Shown piece by piece: positions 1 through 8,424 of a stretch of DNA of 64,000 bases. The stretch is from assembly GCF_040496035.1 (NCBI RefSeq), contig NZ_JBEPJZ010000002.1:434001-498000 (forward strand), given 5' to 3'. The notes beneath the pieces are model-generated. The model saw nothing but the letters and a program-made list of their open reading frames with translations, searched no databases and was not told the origin of the DNA. Positions within the stretch are counted from its first letter, which is position 1. Every line of letters begins with the position of its first letter. The stretch comes from Agromyces sp. SYSU T00194 (GTDB taxonomy: Bacteria > Actinomycetota > Actinomycetes > Actinomycetales > Microbacteriaceae). The position numbers were made by a program, and so were the translations under genes.

Positions 1-2
1 CG

Positions 3-1706
3 GCCGCCAACGCGATCACGGTGCGGTACAGCATTCCCGACGCGCCGGAGGGCGGAGGCATCCGCGCACCCCTGGCCGTCTCGGTCGACGGCGGCGAACC
101 CGCGACGATGCAGCTCACGAGCGAGTACGCCTGGCTGTACAACCAGTACCCGTTCTCGAACGACCCCGGAGCGCAGCTGCTGCACCCCGACTGGTGGATC
201 ACCGAGTGCGGGTGCGTGCCCGGCGAGGGCTACGAGGTCGAGACGCCGTTCCGGCCGATGCACTTCTACGACGAGGAGCGGATGCTGCTGGATGCGACCT
301 ACCCCGCGGGGTCGGTGTTGCGCCTCACGGCGCCGATGGGCACGGATGCCGCGTGGACGGTCATCGACCTGCTCGACTCCGAGCTCGTCGCGCCGCCGCT
401 CCCCCAGCCCGCGGGTTCCGTGAGCGTCGCGAAGTTCGGTGCCGACCCGACCGGCGTGCGCGACGCGGCGCCGGCGTTCCGCACCGCCATCCGCTGGGCG
501 CAGCGGCACGACGTCGAGGTGTTCATCCCCGCGGGCGAGTTCCGCGTCAGCGAGCACCTCGTCGTCGACGACGTCACGATCCGCGGCGCCGGCAACTGGC
601 ACTCGGTCGTGTTCGGCGAGGAGGTCGCGCTGAAGCATCCGGCCGACGACGGCTCGGTGCACACGGGCGTCGGGTTCTACGGCAGGGACGCCGCCGACGG
701 CGGCAGCGCGAACGTGCACCTGGCCGACTTCGCGATCCGCGGCGACGTGCGCGAGCGCATCGACACCGACCAGGTCAACGGCATCGGCGGCGCGATGAGC
801 GACTCCACCATCGAGCGCCTGCACATCTCGCACACGAAGGTCGGCCTCTGGTTCGACGGGCCGATGGACGGCACGGCCGTGCGCGACAACATCGTCGTCG
901 ACCAGATCGCCGACGGCCTGAACTTCCACACCGGCGTGACGGACTCGGTCGCCGAGGGCAACTTCGTGCGCAACACCGGCGACGACGGGCTCGCGATGTG
1001 GGCGCAGGGCGACACCAACGCCGGCAACGCGTTCGTCGGCAACACCGTGCAGTCACCGTCGCTCGCGAACGGCATCGCGATCTACGGCGGAGCGGACATC
1101 ACGGTCGAGGGCAACCTCGTCGCCGACCCGGTTCGGGAGGGCAGCGCGCTGCACGCCGGCGCGCGGTTCGGCGCCGAGCCGTTCACGGGCACGCTCGCGT
1201 TCACGGACAACACGACCGTGCGGGCCGGCACATACGAGCTCAACTGGAACATCGGGCTCGGCGCGATCTGGTTCTATGCGCTCGACCGGTCGATCGACCA
1301 GGCCGACGTGCGCGTGACCGGCGACCACTACCTCGACAGCACGTACAACGCGATCATGCTCGTGTCGGACTGGCCCGTGAAGGACCAGGTCTCGATCTCG
1401 GGCGTGGAGTTCGCCGACGTGCGGGTCGACGGCACCGGCACCTCGGTCGTGAGCGCCCGCGTCGCCGGCTCGGCGTCGTTCGAGAACGTCGACGCACGCA
1501 ACGTGGGCGCGGTCGGCGTGAACAACTGCGGGTCGTTCAACTTCCCGCCGACCGGCAGCGAGTTCTCGCTCGTCGACCTGGGCGGCAACGACTCCAGCGG
1601 CGTGAACACCACCGGCCCATGGCTGGCCGACTGGGTGCTGCCGAACACGATCACCTGCGACGATCGCCCACCGGTGGTCGCGCCGCCGGCGCCGACGGCC
1701 TGGTGA
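3..1706 (+). CDS. GH87-like alpha-1,3-glucanase (mycodextranase/mutanase), 5' end cut by window
   Basis: The frame is open from base 3 with no convincing start, so the N-terminus lies left of the window; about 567 residues are visible. The first hundred look like the end of a beta-sandwich carbohydrate-binding module (AITVRYSIPDAP, later WLYNQYPFSN and HFYDEERMLL). From about base 420 a right-handed beta-helix begins with the pectate-lyase-type opening VAKFGADPTGVRDAA. The stretch ADGLNFHTGVTDS followed by RNTGDDGLAMW (about bases 907-1000) is the family signature, and its acidic cluster is where GH87 enzymes keep their catalytic aspartates. Known family role: secreted enzymes that cut alpha-1,3-glucan of fungal walls, nigeran or mutan. 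Secretion cannot be judged because the signal region is missing. A related beta-helix glycosidase or lyase is the main alternative. Confidence 0.75.
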   Translation, partial: AANAITVRYSIPDAPEGGGIRAPLAVSVDGGEPATMQLTSEYAWLYNQYPFSNDPGAQLLHPDWWITECGCVPGEGYEVETPFRPMHFYDEERMLLDATYPAGSVLRLTAPMGTDAAWTVIDLLDSELVAPPLPQPAGSVSVAKFGADPTGVRDAAPAFRTAIRWAQRHDVEVFIPAGEFRVSEHLVVDDVTIRGAGNWHSVVFGEEVALKHPADDGSVHTGVGFYGRDAADGGSANVHLADFAIRGDVRERIDTDQVNGIGGAMSDSTIERLHISHTKVGLWFDGPMDGTAVRDNIVVDQIADGLNFHTGVTDSVAEGNFVRNTGDDGLAMWAQGDTNAGNAFVGNTVQSPSLANGIAIYGGADITVEGNLVADPVREGSALHAGARFGAEPFTGTLAFTDNTTVRAGTYELNWNIGLGAIWFYALDRSIDQADVRVTGDHYLDSTYNAIMLVSDWPVKDQVSISGVEFADVRVDGTGTSVVSARVAGSASFENVDARNVGAVGVNNCGSFNFPPTGSEFSLVDLGGNDSSGVNTTGPWLADWVLPNTITCDDRPPVVAPPAPTAW

Positions 1707-1768
1707 GCCCGGGCTGCGGGCGCGTCCGAGCGGCGCGCCCGCGGCCGGGCACGGTGCCTCGCCGGCGC

Positions 1769-2191
1769 TCAGTCGTCCTCAGCCATCAGCGACTCGATCG
1801 CCGTGATCGATCGCTCGAGCATGGGCCGGAACTGCGCGGCCCCCTCGTCGTCGAGGCCGGGCATGTCCGCCCCGAGCGTCATGGAGGTGCGGCCCTCGCC
1901 ATCCTGGGCGAGCCGCATGATGCCGCGGAACTCGATGCCGCGCTCCGCAGTCACCACGGTCATCGCCCGTTCGGGGTCGAACTCGACGACCTCGGTCGTG
2001 CCGGTCGAGTCGATGCCGAACCGCGTGTTGCGCCGCTCGTAGACCGTGCCCACGCCCACGGGCCCGTCGGTGAGCTTCCGCAGCGAGATGTCATGGTCCC
2101 ATCTGGGATGGTTCTGCTCGTGATGCACTGCGGCGAAGTCCCAGACCTTCGCCACGGGCTGTTGCACGGTTCGCGTTGCTTCGACCAGCAT
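1769..2191 (-). CDS. SRPBCC (START/polyketide-cyclase-like) family protein
   Basis: This 140-residue protein has the single-domain SRPBCC layout. It opens with MLVEATRTVQQPVAKVWDF, the usual first strand and helix, then NHPRWDHDI, alternating strands (TVYERRNTRFGIDSTGT, MTVVTAERGIEFRGI) and a C-terminal amphipathic helix (FRPMLERSITAIESL). The fold forms a hydrophobic pocket for a small ligand; the ligand cannot be told from sequence. There is no signal peptide or membrane segment, so it is cytoplasmic. It stands alone, convergent with the glucanase and about 100 bases downstream of the MarC gene on the same strand. Confidence 0.75.
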   Translation of the reverse strand: MLVEATRTVQQPVAKVWDFAAVHHEQNHPRWDHDISLRKLTDGPVGVGTVYERRNTRFGIDSTGTTEVVEFDPERAMTVVTAERGIEFRGIMRLAQDGEGRTSMTLGADMPGLDDEGAAQFRPMLERSITAIESLMAEDD

Positions 2192-2287
2192 GATGTCCCC
2201 CCATCGCCGGTACGCGGCCGAGGCTACTCCGTCGCAGCGCGTGCGGATCGACGCGGGGGACGGATGGCCCGAGGCATCCGCTCGCCC

Positions 2288-2917
2288 TCAGAACCCGTAG
2301 AACGTCTGCACACCGCTCAACATGAGCTGGGCACCGATGGTCGCGACGAACAGGCCGCCGAACTTCTGCGCGAGCGACAGCCCCTGCTCGCTGAAGCGGA
2401 TGCGGTTCACGAGCACGAGGTGTCCGACCGGGATCAGCGCGACGACGATCACCGAGGCGATGACCGCGGCGATCGTGCCCTGGAAGCCCTCCCCCGCCGT
2501 CGAGATCGTGATGACCGTGGTGATCGCGCCCGGACCCGCCATGAACGGGATCGCATAGGGCACGATGATCTGATCGGCGGCGGACTCGACCGGATGCGCC
2601 TCGGCCGCCGCCGCACCACCCTGCGCCCGGCTCGGCCGCCCCGCGAACAGCATCTCGAAGCCCATCAGCACGAGCACGAGCCCGCCGATGATGCCGAAGG
2701 CACCGAGGTTGATGCCGATGAGGTCGAGCAGGAACTTTCCGACCAGTGCGCTGCCGAGGAGGATGACCGCGATCACGATCATGAGCCGGCGCACGTACTT
2801 CGCCCGGTTCTCGGGCTCGTTCTCGGTGAGCACTCGGAAGAAGATCGCCCGGAAGATGGGGTCGACCAGCACGACCAGCGAGATCGTGGCCTGTACCGTG
2901 AGGTCCAGGAGGCTCAT
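2288..2917 (-). CDS. MarC family integral membrane protein
   Basis: At 209 residues it matches the MarC family (about 200-220). It opens with a hydrophobic segment containing VVLVDPIFRAIFFRVLT, the DP motif typical of MarC, and has about six membrane segments: residues 8-25, 45-65, 72-92, 120-140, 147-167 and 185-205. A charged, Ala-rich cytoplasmic loop (RPSRAQGGAAAAEAHP) splits the two halves. The second half carries VPYAIPFMAGPGAITTV, the MarC inverted repeat. The family was once linked to multiple antibiotic resistance, but that was withdrawn; transport function is unproven. The ATG follows AGGAGG closely. A terminator lies upstream, so it is probably transcribed alone. Confidence 0.85.
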   Translation of the reverse strand: MSLLDLTVQATISLVVLVDPIFRAIFFRVLTENEPENRAKYVRRLMIVIAVILLGSALVGKFLLDLIGINLGAFGIIGGLVLVLMGFEMLFAGRPSRAQGGAAAAEAHPVESAADQIIVPYAIPFMAGPGAITTVITISTAGEGFQGTIAAVIASVIVVALIPVGHLVLVNRIRFSEQGLSLAQKFGGLFVATIGAQLMLSGVQTFYGF

Positions 2918-2966
2918 GGCCCACAGGGTAGCGGCGCGGCCACGCCGACGTCACCCCCGGAACGAC

Positions 2967-2992
2967 GAAACCCCCGGCGAGCCGGGGGTTTC
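2967..2992 (-). terminator. Rho-independent terminator of the minus-strand tRNA array
   Basis: A perfect hairpin with arms GAAACCCCCGGC and GCCGGGGGTTTC separated only by GA lies immediately after tRNA-Val on the minus strand and 50 bases before marC. Its position ends the tRNA unit and insulates marC. Confidence 0.75.
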
Positions 2993-2998
2993 TGTGTG

Positions 2999-3070
2999 TG
3001 GGCGATACTGGGATCGAACCAGTGACCTCTTCCGTGTCAGGGAAGCGCGCTACCGCTGCGCCAATCGCCC
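2999..3070 (-). tRNA. tRNA-Val (anticodon GAC)
   Basis: The reverse complement folds as a 72-nt cloverleaf. The acceptor GGGCGAT pairs with ATCGCCC, with discriminator A. The anticodon stem CTTCC/GGAAG encloses loop CTGACAC, giving anticodon GAC, and the T-arm is CTGGTTCGATCCCAG. CCA is not encoded. It is the third tRNA of the minus-strand set and is followed by a terminator. Confidence 0.95.
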
Positions 3071-3097
3071 GCTACCGTTCTCACTCGGAGCGGTTCG

Positions 3098-3168
3098 AGG
3101 TGGATACGGGATTCGAACCCGTGTATACGGCTTTGCAGGCCGCTGCCTCGCCTCTCGGCCAATCCACC
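3098..3168 (-). tRNA. tRNA-Cys (anticodon GCA)
   Basis: A 71-nt cloverleaf on the minus strand. The acceptor GGTGGAT pairs with ATCCACC, with discriminator U, the expected Cys identity base. The anticodon loop CTGCAAA gives GCA, and the T-loop TTCGAAT is canonical. It sits between tRNA-Gly and tRNA-Val. Confidence 0.95.
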
Positions 3169-3192
3169 GTTTCCTGGGTTCTCCCACCACAG

Positions 3193-3213
3193 AAAGAAAC
3201 GGGCTTTCGCCCG
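3193..3213 (-). terminator. Small GAAA-loop hairpin with U-rich tail behind tRNA-Gly
   Basis: On the minus strand CGGGC-GAAA-GCCCG is followed by TTTCTTTC, which has the shape of a weak intrinsic terminator or a processing hairpin between tRNA-Gly and tRNA-Cys. The five-base-pair stem is short, so read-through is likely. Confidence 0.45.
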
Positions 3214-3223
3214 ATCATTTCCG

Positions 3224-3296
3224 AGCGGATGACGAGACTCGAACTCGCGACCCTCACCTTGGCAAGGTGATGCGCTACCAACTGCGCCACATCCGC
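3224..3296 (-). tRNA. tRNA-Gly (anticodon GCC)
   Basis: A 73-nt cloverleaf on the minus strand. The acceptor GCGGATG pairs with CATCCGC, with discriminator U. The anticodon stem TCACC/GGTGA encloses TTGCCAA, giving GCC. It is the first tRNA of the minus-strand array and lies just downstream of a good promoter. Confidence 0.95.
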
Positions 3297-3324
3297 ACTG
3301 CCCGCATCGCTGCGTGCAGAGAGA

Positions 3325-3353
3325 CTCTAACCCACTCCCGGCGCGAATCACAA
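3325..3353 (-). promoter_or_regulatory. Promoter of the tRNA Gly-Cys-Val array
   Basis: On the minus strand, TTGTGA (3348-3353) and TTAGAG (3325-3330) are exactly 17 bases apart, a sigma-70-type spacing. Transcription would start about 20 bases before tRNA-Gly. Confidence 0.55.
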
Positions 3354-3454
3354 ACTGACGGACCCTCGTGTGACATCGCCCCCGCCGATGTGCGCGGGAG
3401 GCCGTCCATCGGCTACTATCGAGTCCGCTGGCTCCGGACTCCGGATGCCGCGAC

Positions 3455-3527
3455 GGGCGATTGGCGCAGTTGGTAGCGCGCTTCCTTCACACGGAAGAGG
3501 TCATCAGTTCGAGTCTGGTATCGCCCA
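3455..3527 (+). tRNA. tRNA-Val (anticodon CAC)
   Basis: A 73-nt cloverleaf on the plus strand. Acceptor GGGCGAT pairs with ATCGCCC, discriminator A. The anticodon stem CTTCC/GGAAG encloses TTCACAC, giving CAC. It is very like tRNA-Val-GAC, which lies 380 bases away in the opposite orientation. A TACTAT element at 3414-3419 could be its -10 box. Confidence 0.95.
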
Positions 3528-3534
3528 CCGGAAT

Positions 3535-5142
3535 TCATTCCTCCAGCGGCACGCATTCCACCCCGCGTTTGCCTGCGATCAGCAGCACGTCCGGCGCATC
3601 GGTTCCGGTGAACGCATCGACCAGCGCCTCCACGTCGGGGCCGGCCGCGTCGTCGGCTCGACGGCGGACCGCCACCGCCGCGCCCGTGCGCTCGTGCAGC
3701 TGACGCCCGAGCGCCTCCGCCTCGCCTCCGGTGACGAGCAGCACCGACCTCCGTCGCGCCGGCCCGGGCCGTGGCGCCGCATGCGTCCGGTCCACGCGCC
3801 ACGTCGCGAAGTGGTAGGCCGAGACGACCGCGGTCGCGACGAGCCAACCGAGGGGGGCACGCACCTCGTCGAGGAGGCTCCCCGCTGCTCCCCCGCCGCC
3901 GAGGAGGTGCTCGAACAGCCGGTAGCCGATGATCAGCAGCGCGATGAGCGCGACCAGCGCACTCACCCCGAACAGGAGCACGAGGAACACGCGGCGCCCG
4001 GTCGATGCGGCCTCCTCGGGACCGACGGCCCGCAGCGGTCGCCAGGACAGCCACCACGTCGGCGCACCGACGATGAGCGCGCTGACACCGGCGATCAGGA
4101 CCGTCGGCGCGAACTCGCCCGCAAGCGGTGCGGGCACCAGCGCCGCGAGGCCGCCGTTGACGCTCACGCCGATGCCGATGGCCGTGGCGACGACCGCCAC
4201 CCCGGAGACCGCGAAGGTCTCGGCCCGTCGCACCTCGGGCTCGCGCCCGACGAGCTGCAGGTGGTGGATGCGCCAGACGAGCACCCCGACGAGTGCCAGC
4301 GCGATCCCGTCGCCGATGCCGAGCACGACCTCCCCGGTGGTCGCGGAGGCATCGAGCGCGAGGCGCAGGAGCGCATCCAGGAGCGTGCCCGCGCCGTACA
4401 GCGTCGCGGCGACGGCGGCCGCGATGCCGACGAGCAGGGTCACCACGTCGGCGAAGACCGTGCGGACCGCCGCTGCACCGTCGATCCGCAGGTGCCACCA
4501 CCACACGAGCAGGCCGAGTGCCACCCACGGCAGCGCCTCGACGACCGGGGTCCACCAGGCGGATCCGGCCATGCCGGGCGCCGCCCAGGGGCCGAGCGCC
4601 CCGTCGACCGACGCACCGATCGCGCGGACCCCGCCCACTGCCCACAGGACCAGGCCGAACGCGGCGCCCACGACCGCCGGGGCCGTCGGCAGCCGCAGCG
4701 GCGAACGGCCGGGGCGACGCGACATCCAGGCGTGCCAGGCCCAGATTCCCGACCACACGATGCCGTTGGCCAGTTCCGCCTCGAGCCACCGCCCGGTGAC
4801 CAGGGACTCCGCCCAGGCCAGCAGCGAGAACGACGCCACTGCGAGCGAGACCGTGCGCGCGATCAGCAGGTAGACCCCCCACGAGAGGGCATCGCGCTCC
4901 CCCGCTTCGGGGAGCCGCCGCCAGAGCAGCCACCACAGCAGCCCCGCGAGCGGCACCCCCACCAGCGAGAACGCGAGCGCGAGGGCCAGCCCCGCCGTGT
5001 CGGAGCCCGCGATCGGGTCCGCAGCGCGGAAGAGCCGCTCCAGCAGGCCGGCGAGGCCGCTCGCCGCGACGCCGATCGCGACGGCGAGCAGGACGACGAT
5101 GACGACCCGCCGGACCGTCGACTGCGCGCTCCTCGCGGCCAT
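3535..5142 (-). CDS. DUF5671-like multi-pass membrane protein
   Basis: I place the start at the ATG ending at 5142 (MAARSAQSTVRRVVIVVLL), giving 535 residues. Its ATG shares one base with the stop of the gene before it (TGATG), so translation is coupled. The protein has repeated units of paired membrane helices, about 12 in all. Each unit holds a conserved-looking pattern of Arg, hydrophobic helix, Leu-rich helix (for example RIDGAAAVRTVFADVVTLLVG). This repeat is what suggests DUF5671, whose function is unknown. The last 100 residues are soluble and Arg-rich, ending in a small alpha/beta-looking segment (SVLLVTGGEAEALGRQL, then DVLLIAGKRGVEC). No catalytic motif is recognised. Confidence 0.6.
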   Translation of the reverse strand: MAARSAQSTVRRVVIVVLLAVAIGVAASGLAGLLERLFRAADPIAGSDTAGLALALAFSLVGVPLAGLLWWLLWRRLPEAGERDALSWGVYLLIARTVSLAVASFSLLAWAESLVTGRWLEAELANGIVWSGIWAWHAWMSRRPGRSPLRLPTAPAVVGAAFGLVLWAVGGVRAIGASVDGALGPWAAPGMAGSAWWTPVVEALPWVALGLLVWWWHLRIDGAAAVRTVFADVVTLLVGIAAAVAATLYGAGTLLDALLRLALDASATTGEVVLGIGDGIALALVGVLVWRIHHLQLVGREPEVRRAETFAVSGVAVVATAIGIGVSVNGGLAALVPAPLAGEFAPTVLIAGVSALIVGAPTWWLSWRPLRAVGPEEAASTGRRVFLVLLFGVSALVALIALLIIGYRLFEHLLGGGGAAGSLLDEVRAPLGWLVATAVVSAYHFATWRVDRTHAAPRPGPARRRSVLLVTGGEAEALGRQLHERTGAAVAVRRRADDAAGPDVEALVDAFTGTDAPDVLLIAGKRGVECVPLEE

Positions 5143-5606
5143 CAGCCGAACGCTCCCGGAGCGCACACGGCGAGCTCCCACGGCGCGGACTCGATGAGCC
5201 AGCCGTCTCCCGACCGCACCAGGGAGAAGCGCCCGTCGGAGCGGTACTCGTCGGGTCCGAACAATCCGCCGCTGTAGGACGTGATGATCGTGACCTCGAC
5301 CGATGCGGTGTCGCCCCGGTCCGTGGCCGAGACGAGCGCCACGCGCACGTCGTCCTCGTAGGGCTCCACGCGCTCGCACGCGTCGACGACCTCGGGCGCG
5401 AGGAGGTCCATCGCCGCCTGCGTGTCGCCGTCGATCACGGCCGTGCTGTAGCGCTGCACCACCCCCTCCGGGGTGGTCTCGTCGAACTGCTCGGGCTCGC
5501 CGCGCAGCAGCACCGCAACGACGGCTGCGACGATGACGACGACGATCGCGATGCCGATGCCGATGAGTGCGCGGTCGGGGCGCCTCGGCGCTGGGGCGTC
5601 TTCCAT
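5142..5606 (-). CDS. Membrane-anchored small protein, DUF4878/NTF2-like
   Basis: A 154-residue protein with a short Arg-containing cytoplasmic head (MEDAPAPRRPDRALIG), one membrane helix at about residues 15-36, and an extracytoplasmic domain. That domain begins TPEGVVQRYSTAVIDGDTQAAMDLL, the usual opening of DUF4878/NTF2-like folds, where a helix of low-complexity Ala/Asp leads into a four-stranded sheet (RVALVSATDRGDTASVEVTI, RFSLVRSGDGWLIESAPW). Such domains often sense or bind at the cell surface, but no ligand is evident. It is the first gene of a coupled pair with the membrane protein that follows. Confidence 0.65.
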   Translation of the reverse strand: MEDAPAPRRPDRALIGIGIAIVVVIVAAVVAVLLRGEPEQFDETTPEGVVQRYSTAVIDGDTQAAMDLLAPEVVDACERVEPYEDDVRVALVSATDRGDTASVEVTIITSYSGGLFGPDEYRSDGRFSLVRSGDGWLIESAPWELAVCAPGAFG

Positions 5607-5660
5607 GTGCTCATCATGGCCTGCGCGCAGGCGCGCCGGAAGGGACTTCCGGCACGCGAA

Positions 5661-5688
5661 AGGGCGGTGGGATCTCTCCCACCGCCCT
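5661..5688 (-). terminator. Strong hairpin downstream of amtB
   Basis: A perfect 12-bp stem (AGGGCGGTGGGA with TCCCACCGCCCT) and a four-base loop lie between the amtB stop and the next minus-strand gene. It most likely ends amtB transcription. Confidence 0.75.
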
Positions 5689-5737
5689 CGCGTTCAGATC
5701 AGCGCGACCCAGGGTGCCGCGCCGGCCCGAACCGGTG

Positions 5738-6967
5738 TCAGACCGAGGTATCGAGCTTGTAGCCCTCGCCACCGTGCACGACGGTGTCGATGCCGGCGAG
5801 CTCGTCCTCGTTCTTCACGCGGAACCCGATGGTCTTCTCGATCGCGAAGCCCAGGATGAAGGCCACCACGAAGGAGTAGATCAGGACGCCGAAGGCTGCG
5901 ATCGCCTGCACGGCCAGCTGGCCGAAGTCGCCACCGGTGAAGAGGCCGGTGTCGATGGCGAAGAAGCCGAGGTAGAGGGTACCGATGAGACCACCGACGA
6001 GGTGGATGCCGACCACGTCGAGCGAGTCGTCGTAGCCGAGCTTGAACTTCAGCTCGATCGCCAGGGCGCAGACCGCACCGGCGATGACGCCGAGGAGGGT
6101 CGCCCAGCCCGGGGTCAGGTTGGCGCAGGCCGGGGTGATCGCGACGAGACCCGCGACGGCACCGGAGGCGGCGCCGACGGCGGTGGGCTTGCCGTCCTTG
6201 ATCTTCTCGATGACGAGCCAGCCGAGGATGGCCGCAGCGGTCGCGACGAGCGTGTTGACGGCGATGAGGCCGACGCCGCCCATGTCCTCGGCGAGGAACT
6301 CGGCACCGGCGTTGAAGCCGAACCAGCCGAACCAGAGGATCGAGGCGCCGATGAGGGTCAGCGGCACGTTGTGCGGCTGGTCCATGCCCTTGGCGAAGCC
6401 GACGCGCTTGCCGAGGACGAGCGCCAGGGCGAGGGCCGCAGCACCCGCGTTGATGTGGACCGCGGTACCACCCGCGTAGTCGATGACGCCGGGGAGCCCG
6501 CCGAGCTCGTCACCGAGGTTGAGGATCCAGCCACCGCCCCAGACCCAGGCCGCGACCGGGAAGTAGACGACCGTCGCCCAGATGCCGGCGAAGATCATCC
6601 ACGATCCGAACTTGGCACGGTCGGCGATGGCGCCCGAGATCAGCGCGACGGTGATGATGGCGAACGTCGCGCCGAAGATCACGCCGAGCAGGTCGCCGTT
6701 GGCGGTCTCACCCGAGGCGAGGCCGGAGATGGCGAAGTCGGAGAACGGGTTGCCCGAGAAGTCCCAGACGCTCCCGACCGCGCTCATGTTGAAGCCGTAG
6801 AGCACCCACAGCACGCTGATGAGACCCATTGCTCCGAAGCTCATCATCATCATGCTGACGACGCTCTTGGCCTTGACCAGTCCGCCGTAGAAGAACGCCA
6901 CGCCCGGCGTCATGAAGAGCACCAGGGCCGATGCTGTGACGGCCCATGCGATGTTGCCCGTATCCAT
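5738..6967 (-). CDS. amtB: Ammonium transporter, Amt/MEP family
   Basis: The start at 6967 (MDTGNIAWAVTASALVLF) is preferred because it leaves a 409-residue protein beginning right at the first membrane helix, with AGGTGTGAGGAAACGA just before it. About 11 membrane segments follow. Hallmarks are MTPGVAFFYGGL in helix 1 and the two conserved pore histidines, seen as AVHINAGAAALAL and DVVGIHLVGGLIG. The protein conducts ammonium/ammonia across the cytoplasmic membrane. No glnK or glnD follows it, unlike many bacterial amt operons; a terminator does. A GlnR-like box lies 120-135 bases upstream, so induction under nitrogen limitation is likely but inferred. Confidence 0.95.
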   Translation of the reverse strand: MDTGNIAWAVTASALVLFMTPGVAFFYGGLVKAKSVVSMMMMSFGAMGLISVLWVLYGFNMSAVGSVWDFSGNPFSDFAISGLASGETANGDLLGVIFGATFAIITVALISGAIADRAKFGSWMIFAGIWATVVYFPVAAWVWGGGWILNLGDELGGLPGVIDYAGGTAVHINAGAAALALALVLGKRVGFAKGMDQPHNVPLTLIGASILWFGWFGFNAGAEFLAEDMGGVGLIAVNTLVATAAAILGWLVIEKIKDGKPTAVGAASGAVAGLVAITPACANLTPGWATLLGVIAGAVCALAIELKFKLGYDDSLDVVGIHLVGGLIGTLYLGFFAIDTGLFTGGDFGQLAVQAIAAFGVLIYSFVVAFILGFAIEKTIGFRVKNEDELAGIDTVVHGGEGYKLDTSV

Positions 6968-7086
6968 TCGTTTCCTCACACCTCTCGGATTTGCAGGGGA
7001 GCCCCGCGAAGGTCCGAAGTTCGGGTTCCGGCGCGGGTACGCCACTCAGAATGGTGCCGGGACGTTTCGGTCAGGATGCCGTAAGT

Positions 7087-7102
7087 GTTTCGGGTCGGTT
7101 AC
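7087..7102 (-). promoter_or_regulatory. GlnR-like half-operator upstream of amtB
   Basis: On the minus strand GTAAC-N6-GAAAC (7102 to 7087) fits the actinobacterial GlnR pattern gTnAC-n6-GaAAC exactly. A further GAAAC lies at 7064-7068 and another at 7129-7133, so the 263-base gap before amtB holds three GAAAC boxes in the same orientation. Spacing of the outer boxes is not perfect. Confidence 0.5.
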
Positions 7103-7230
7103 GAAGATCGCCCGAATGTAAACAGGATGTTTCGTGGCGCCGCGAGGATGCCGCAAGAGCACGCAGCGATTCCGCGTCAGCCGGCCGGGTGTGGCTACAA
7201 CGCTGCGCCCCGTGCGCGCAGGCGCCCGGA

Positions 7231-8283
7231 TCAGTCGTGCGGCGGCAGTTCGCCGGTCGTGAGCGCGACCAGGCGCGACATCGACCGGAGGTACTTCTTG
7301 CGGTACCCGCCGCCGAGCATGTCGTCGTCGAACACCTCGCTGAGCGGCACGCCGCTGGACACGATCGGCACCTCGGCGTCGTAGAGCCGGTCGACGAACG
7401 CCACCAGCCGCAGCGCCGCGTTCTGGTCGTGCAGGACGCGCGCCTCCTCGATCGCCAGGACCTCGAGCCCCTCGATCAGACGGATGTACTTCGACGGGTG
7501 CACGGTGGCCAGGTGGGCGATCAGCTCGTCGAAGCCGGCGGATGCCACGGTGTGGCCGCGCTCGGCGAGCGCCGCGACCATCCGGCCGAGCGACTCCGCG
7601 TCGACCGCGACCGCCTCGCCCGTCGTGTCGCGCCGCCGGTAGTCGAGGCCGTCGATGCGGAGCGTCTCGAAGTTCGACGACAGCGCCTGGATCTCGCGCA
7701 GGAAGTCCGCCGCGGCGAACCGGCCCTCGCCGAGCGCGTTCGGCGGCGTGTTCGACGTCGCGGCGACGCGCGTGCCGCCGGCCATGAGCTCGCCGAGCAG
7801 TCGCGTCATCAGCATCGTGTCGCCCGGGTCGTCGAGCTCGAACTCGTCGATGCAGATGAGCTCCGCGCCCCGCAGCAGCGAGACCGCGTTCGCGTAGCCG
7901 AGCGCACCCACCAGCGCGGTGTACTCGATGAAGGTGCCGAAGTACTTCCGCCCCGGCGCCGTGTGCCACAGCGCGGCCAGGAGGTGCGTCTTGCCCACGC
8001 CGAACCCGCCGTCGAGGTACACCCCGGGCAGCTCGGCCTTCGCCTTGCGGTTCCAGGAGAAGAAGCCGCCCGGCCGCTGGCTCGACGTCCAGGTCGCCCC
8101 GAACGCCTGGAGGCGCTCGACCGCGGCCAGCTGCGACGGGTAGTCGTGGTCGGGACGGTAGGACTCGAAGCTCGCGTGGGCGAACTGCGGCGGCGGCACG
8201 AGCTCCGCGGCGATCTCCGCGCCGGAGATCGACGGATCCCGCTCGACGAGCCGGATGATCGTGCCGGGCGTGGTCGCACTCAC
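7231..8283 (-). CDS. zapE: Cell division protein ZapE (AFG1-like AAA+ ATPase)
   Basis: A 350-residue P-loop ATPase of the AFG1/ZapE family. Walker A is GGFGVGKTHLL at about residues 92-102 and Walker B is LICIDEFELDD about 50 residues on. The sensor-1 stretch is VAATSNTPP, and RRRDTTGEA follows a helical insertion. The N-terminal FESYRPDHDYPSQLAAVERL is the family entry segment. In Escherichia coli ZapE acts at the division ring under low oxygen or stress; in actinobacteria its role is less clear. The gene runs divergent from a rhodanese across 141 bases that probably hold both promoters. Confidence 0.9.
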   Translation of the reverse strand: MSATTPGTIIRLVERDPSISGAEIAAELVPPPQFAHASFESYRPDHDYPSQLAAVERLQAFGATWTSSQRPGGFFSWNRKAKAELPGVYLDGGFGVGKTHLLAALWHTAPGRKYFGTFIEYTALVGALGYANAVSLLRGAELICIDEFELDDPGDTMLMTRLLGELMAGGTRVAATSNTPPNALGEGRFAAADFLREIQALSSNFETLRIDGLDYRRRDTTGEAVAVDAESLGRMVAALAERGHTVASAGFDELIAHLATVHPSKYIRLIEGLEVLAIEEARVLHDQNAALRLVAFVDRLYDAEVPIVSSGVPLSEVFDDDMLGGGYRKKYLRSMSRLVALTTGELPPHD

Positions 8284-8424
8284 CTGGGGGGCCTCCCGTG
8301 TTGCACCGGGTTACAGCCCGCCTGACCGGGACCGACCCTCCGCGTACATTCGTAGTGGAACAGGCCACCAGCCTAGTCCGCTCCCCGACCACCCCCGCCC
8401 ACCCGGGCGACACCTGGAGGCTCC

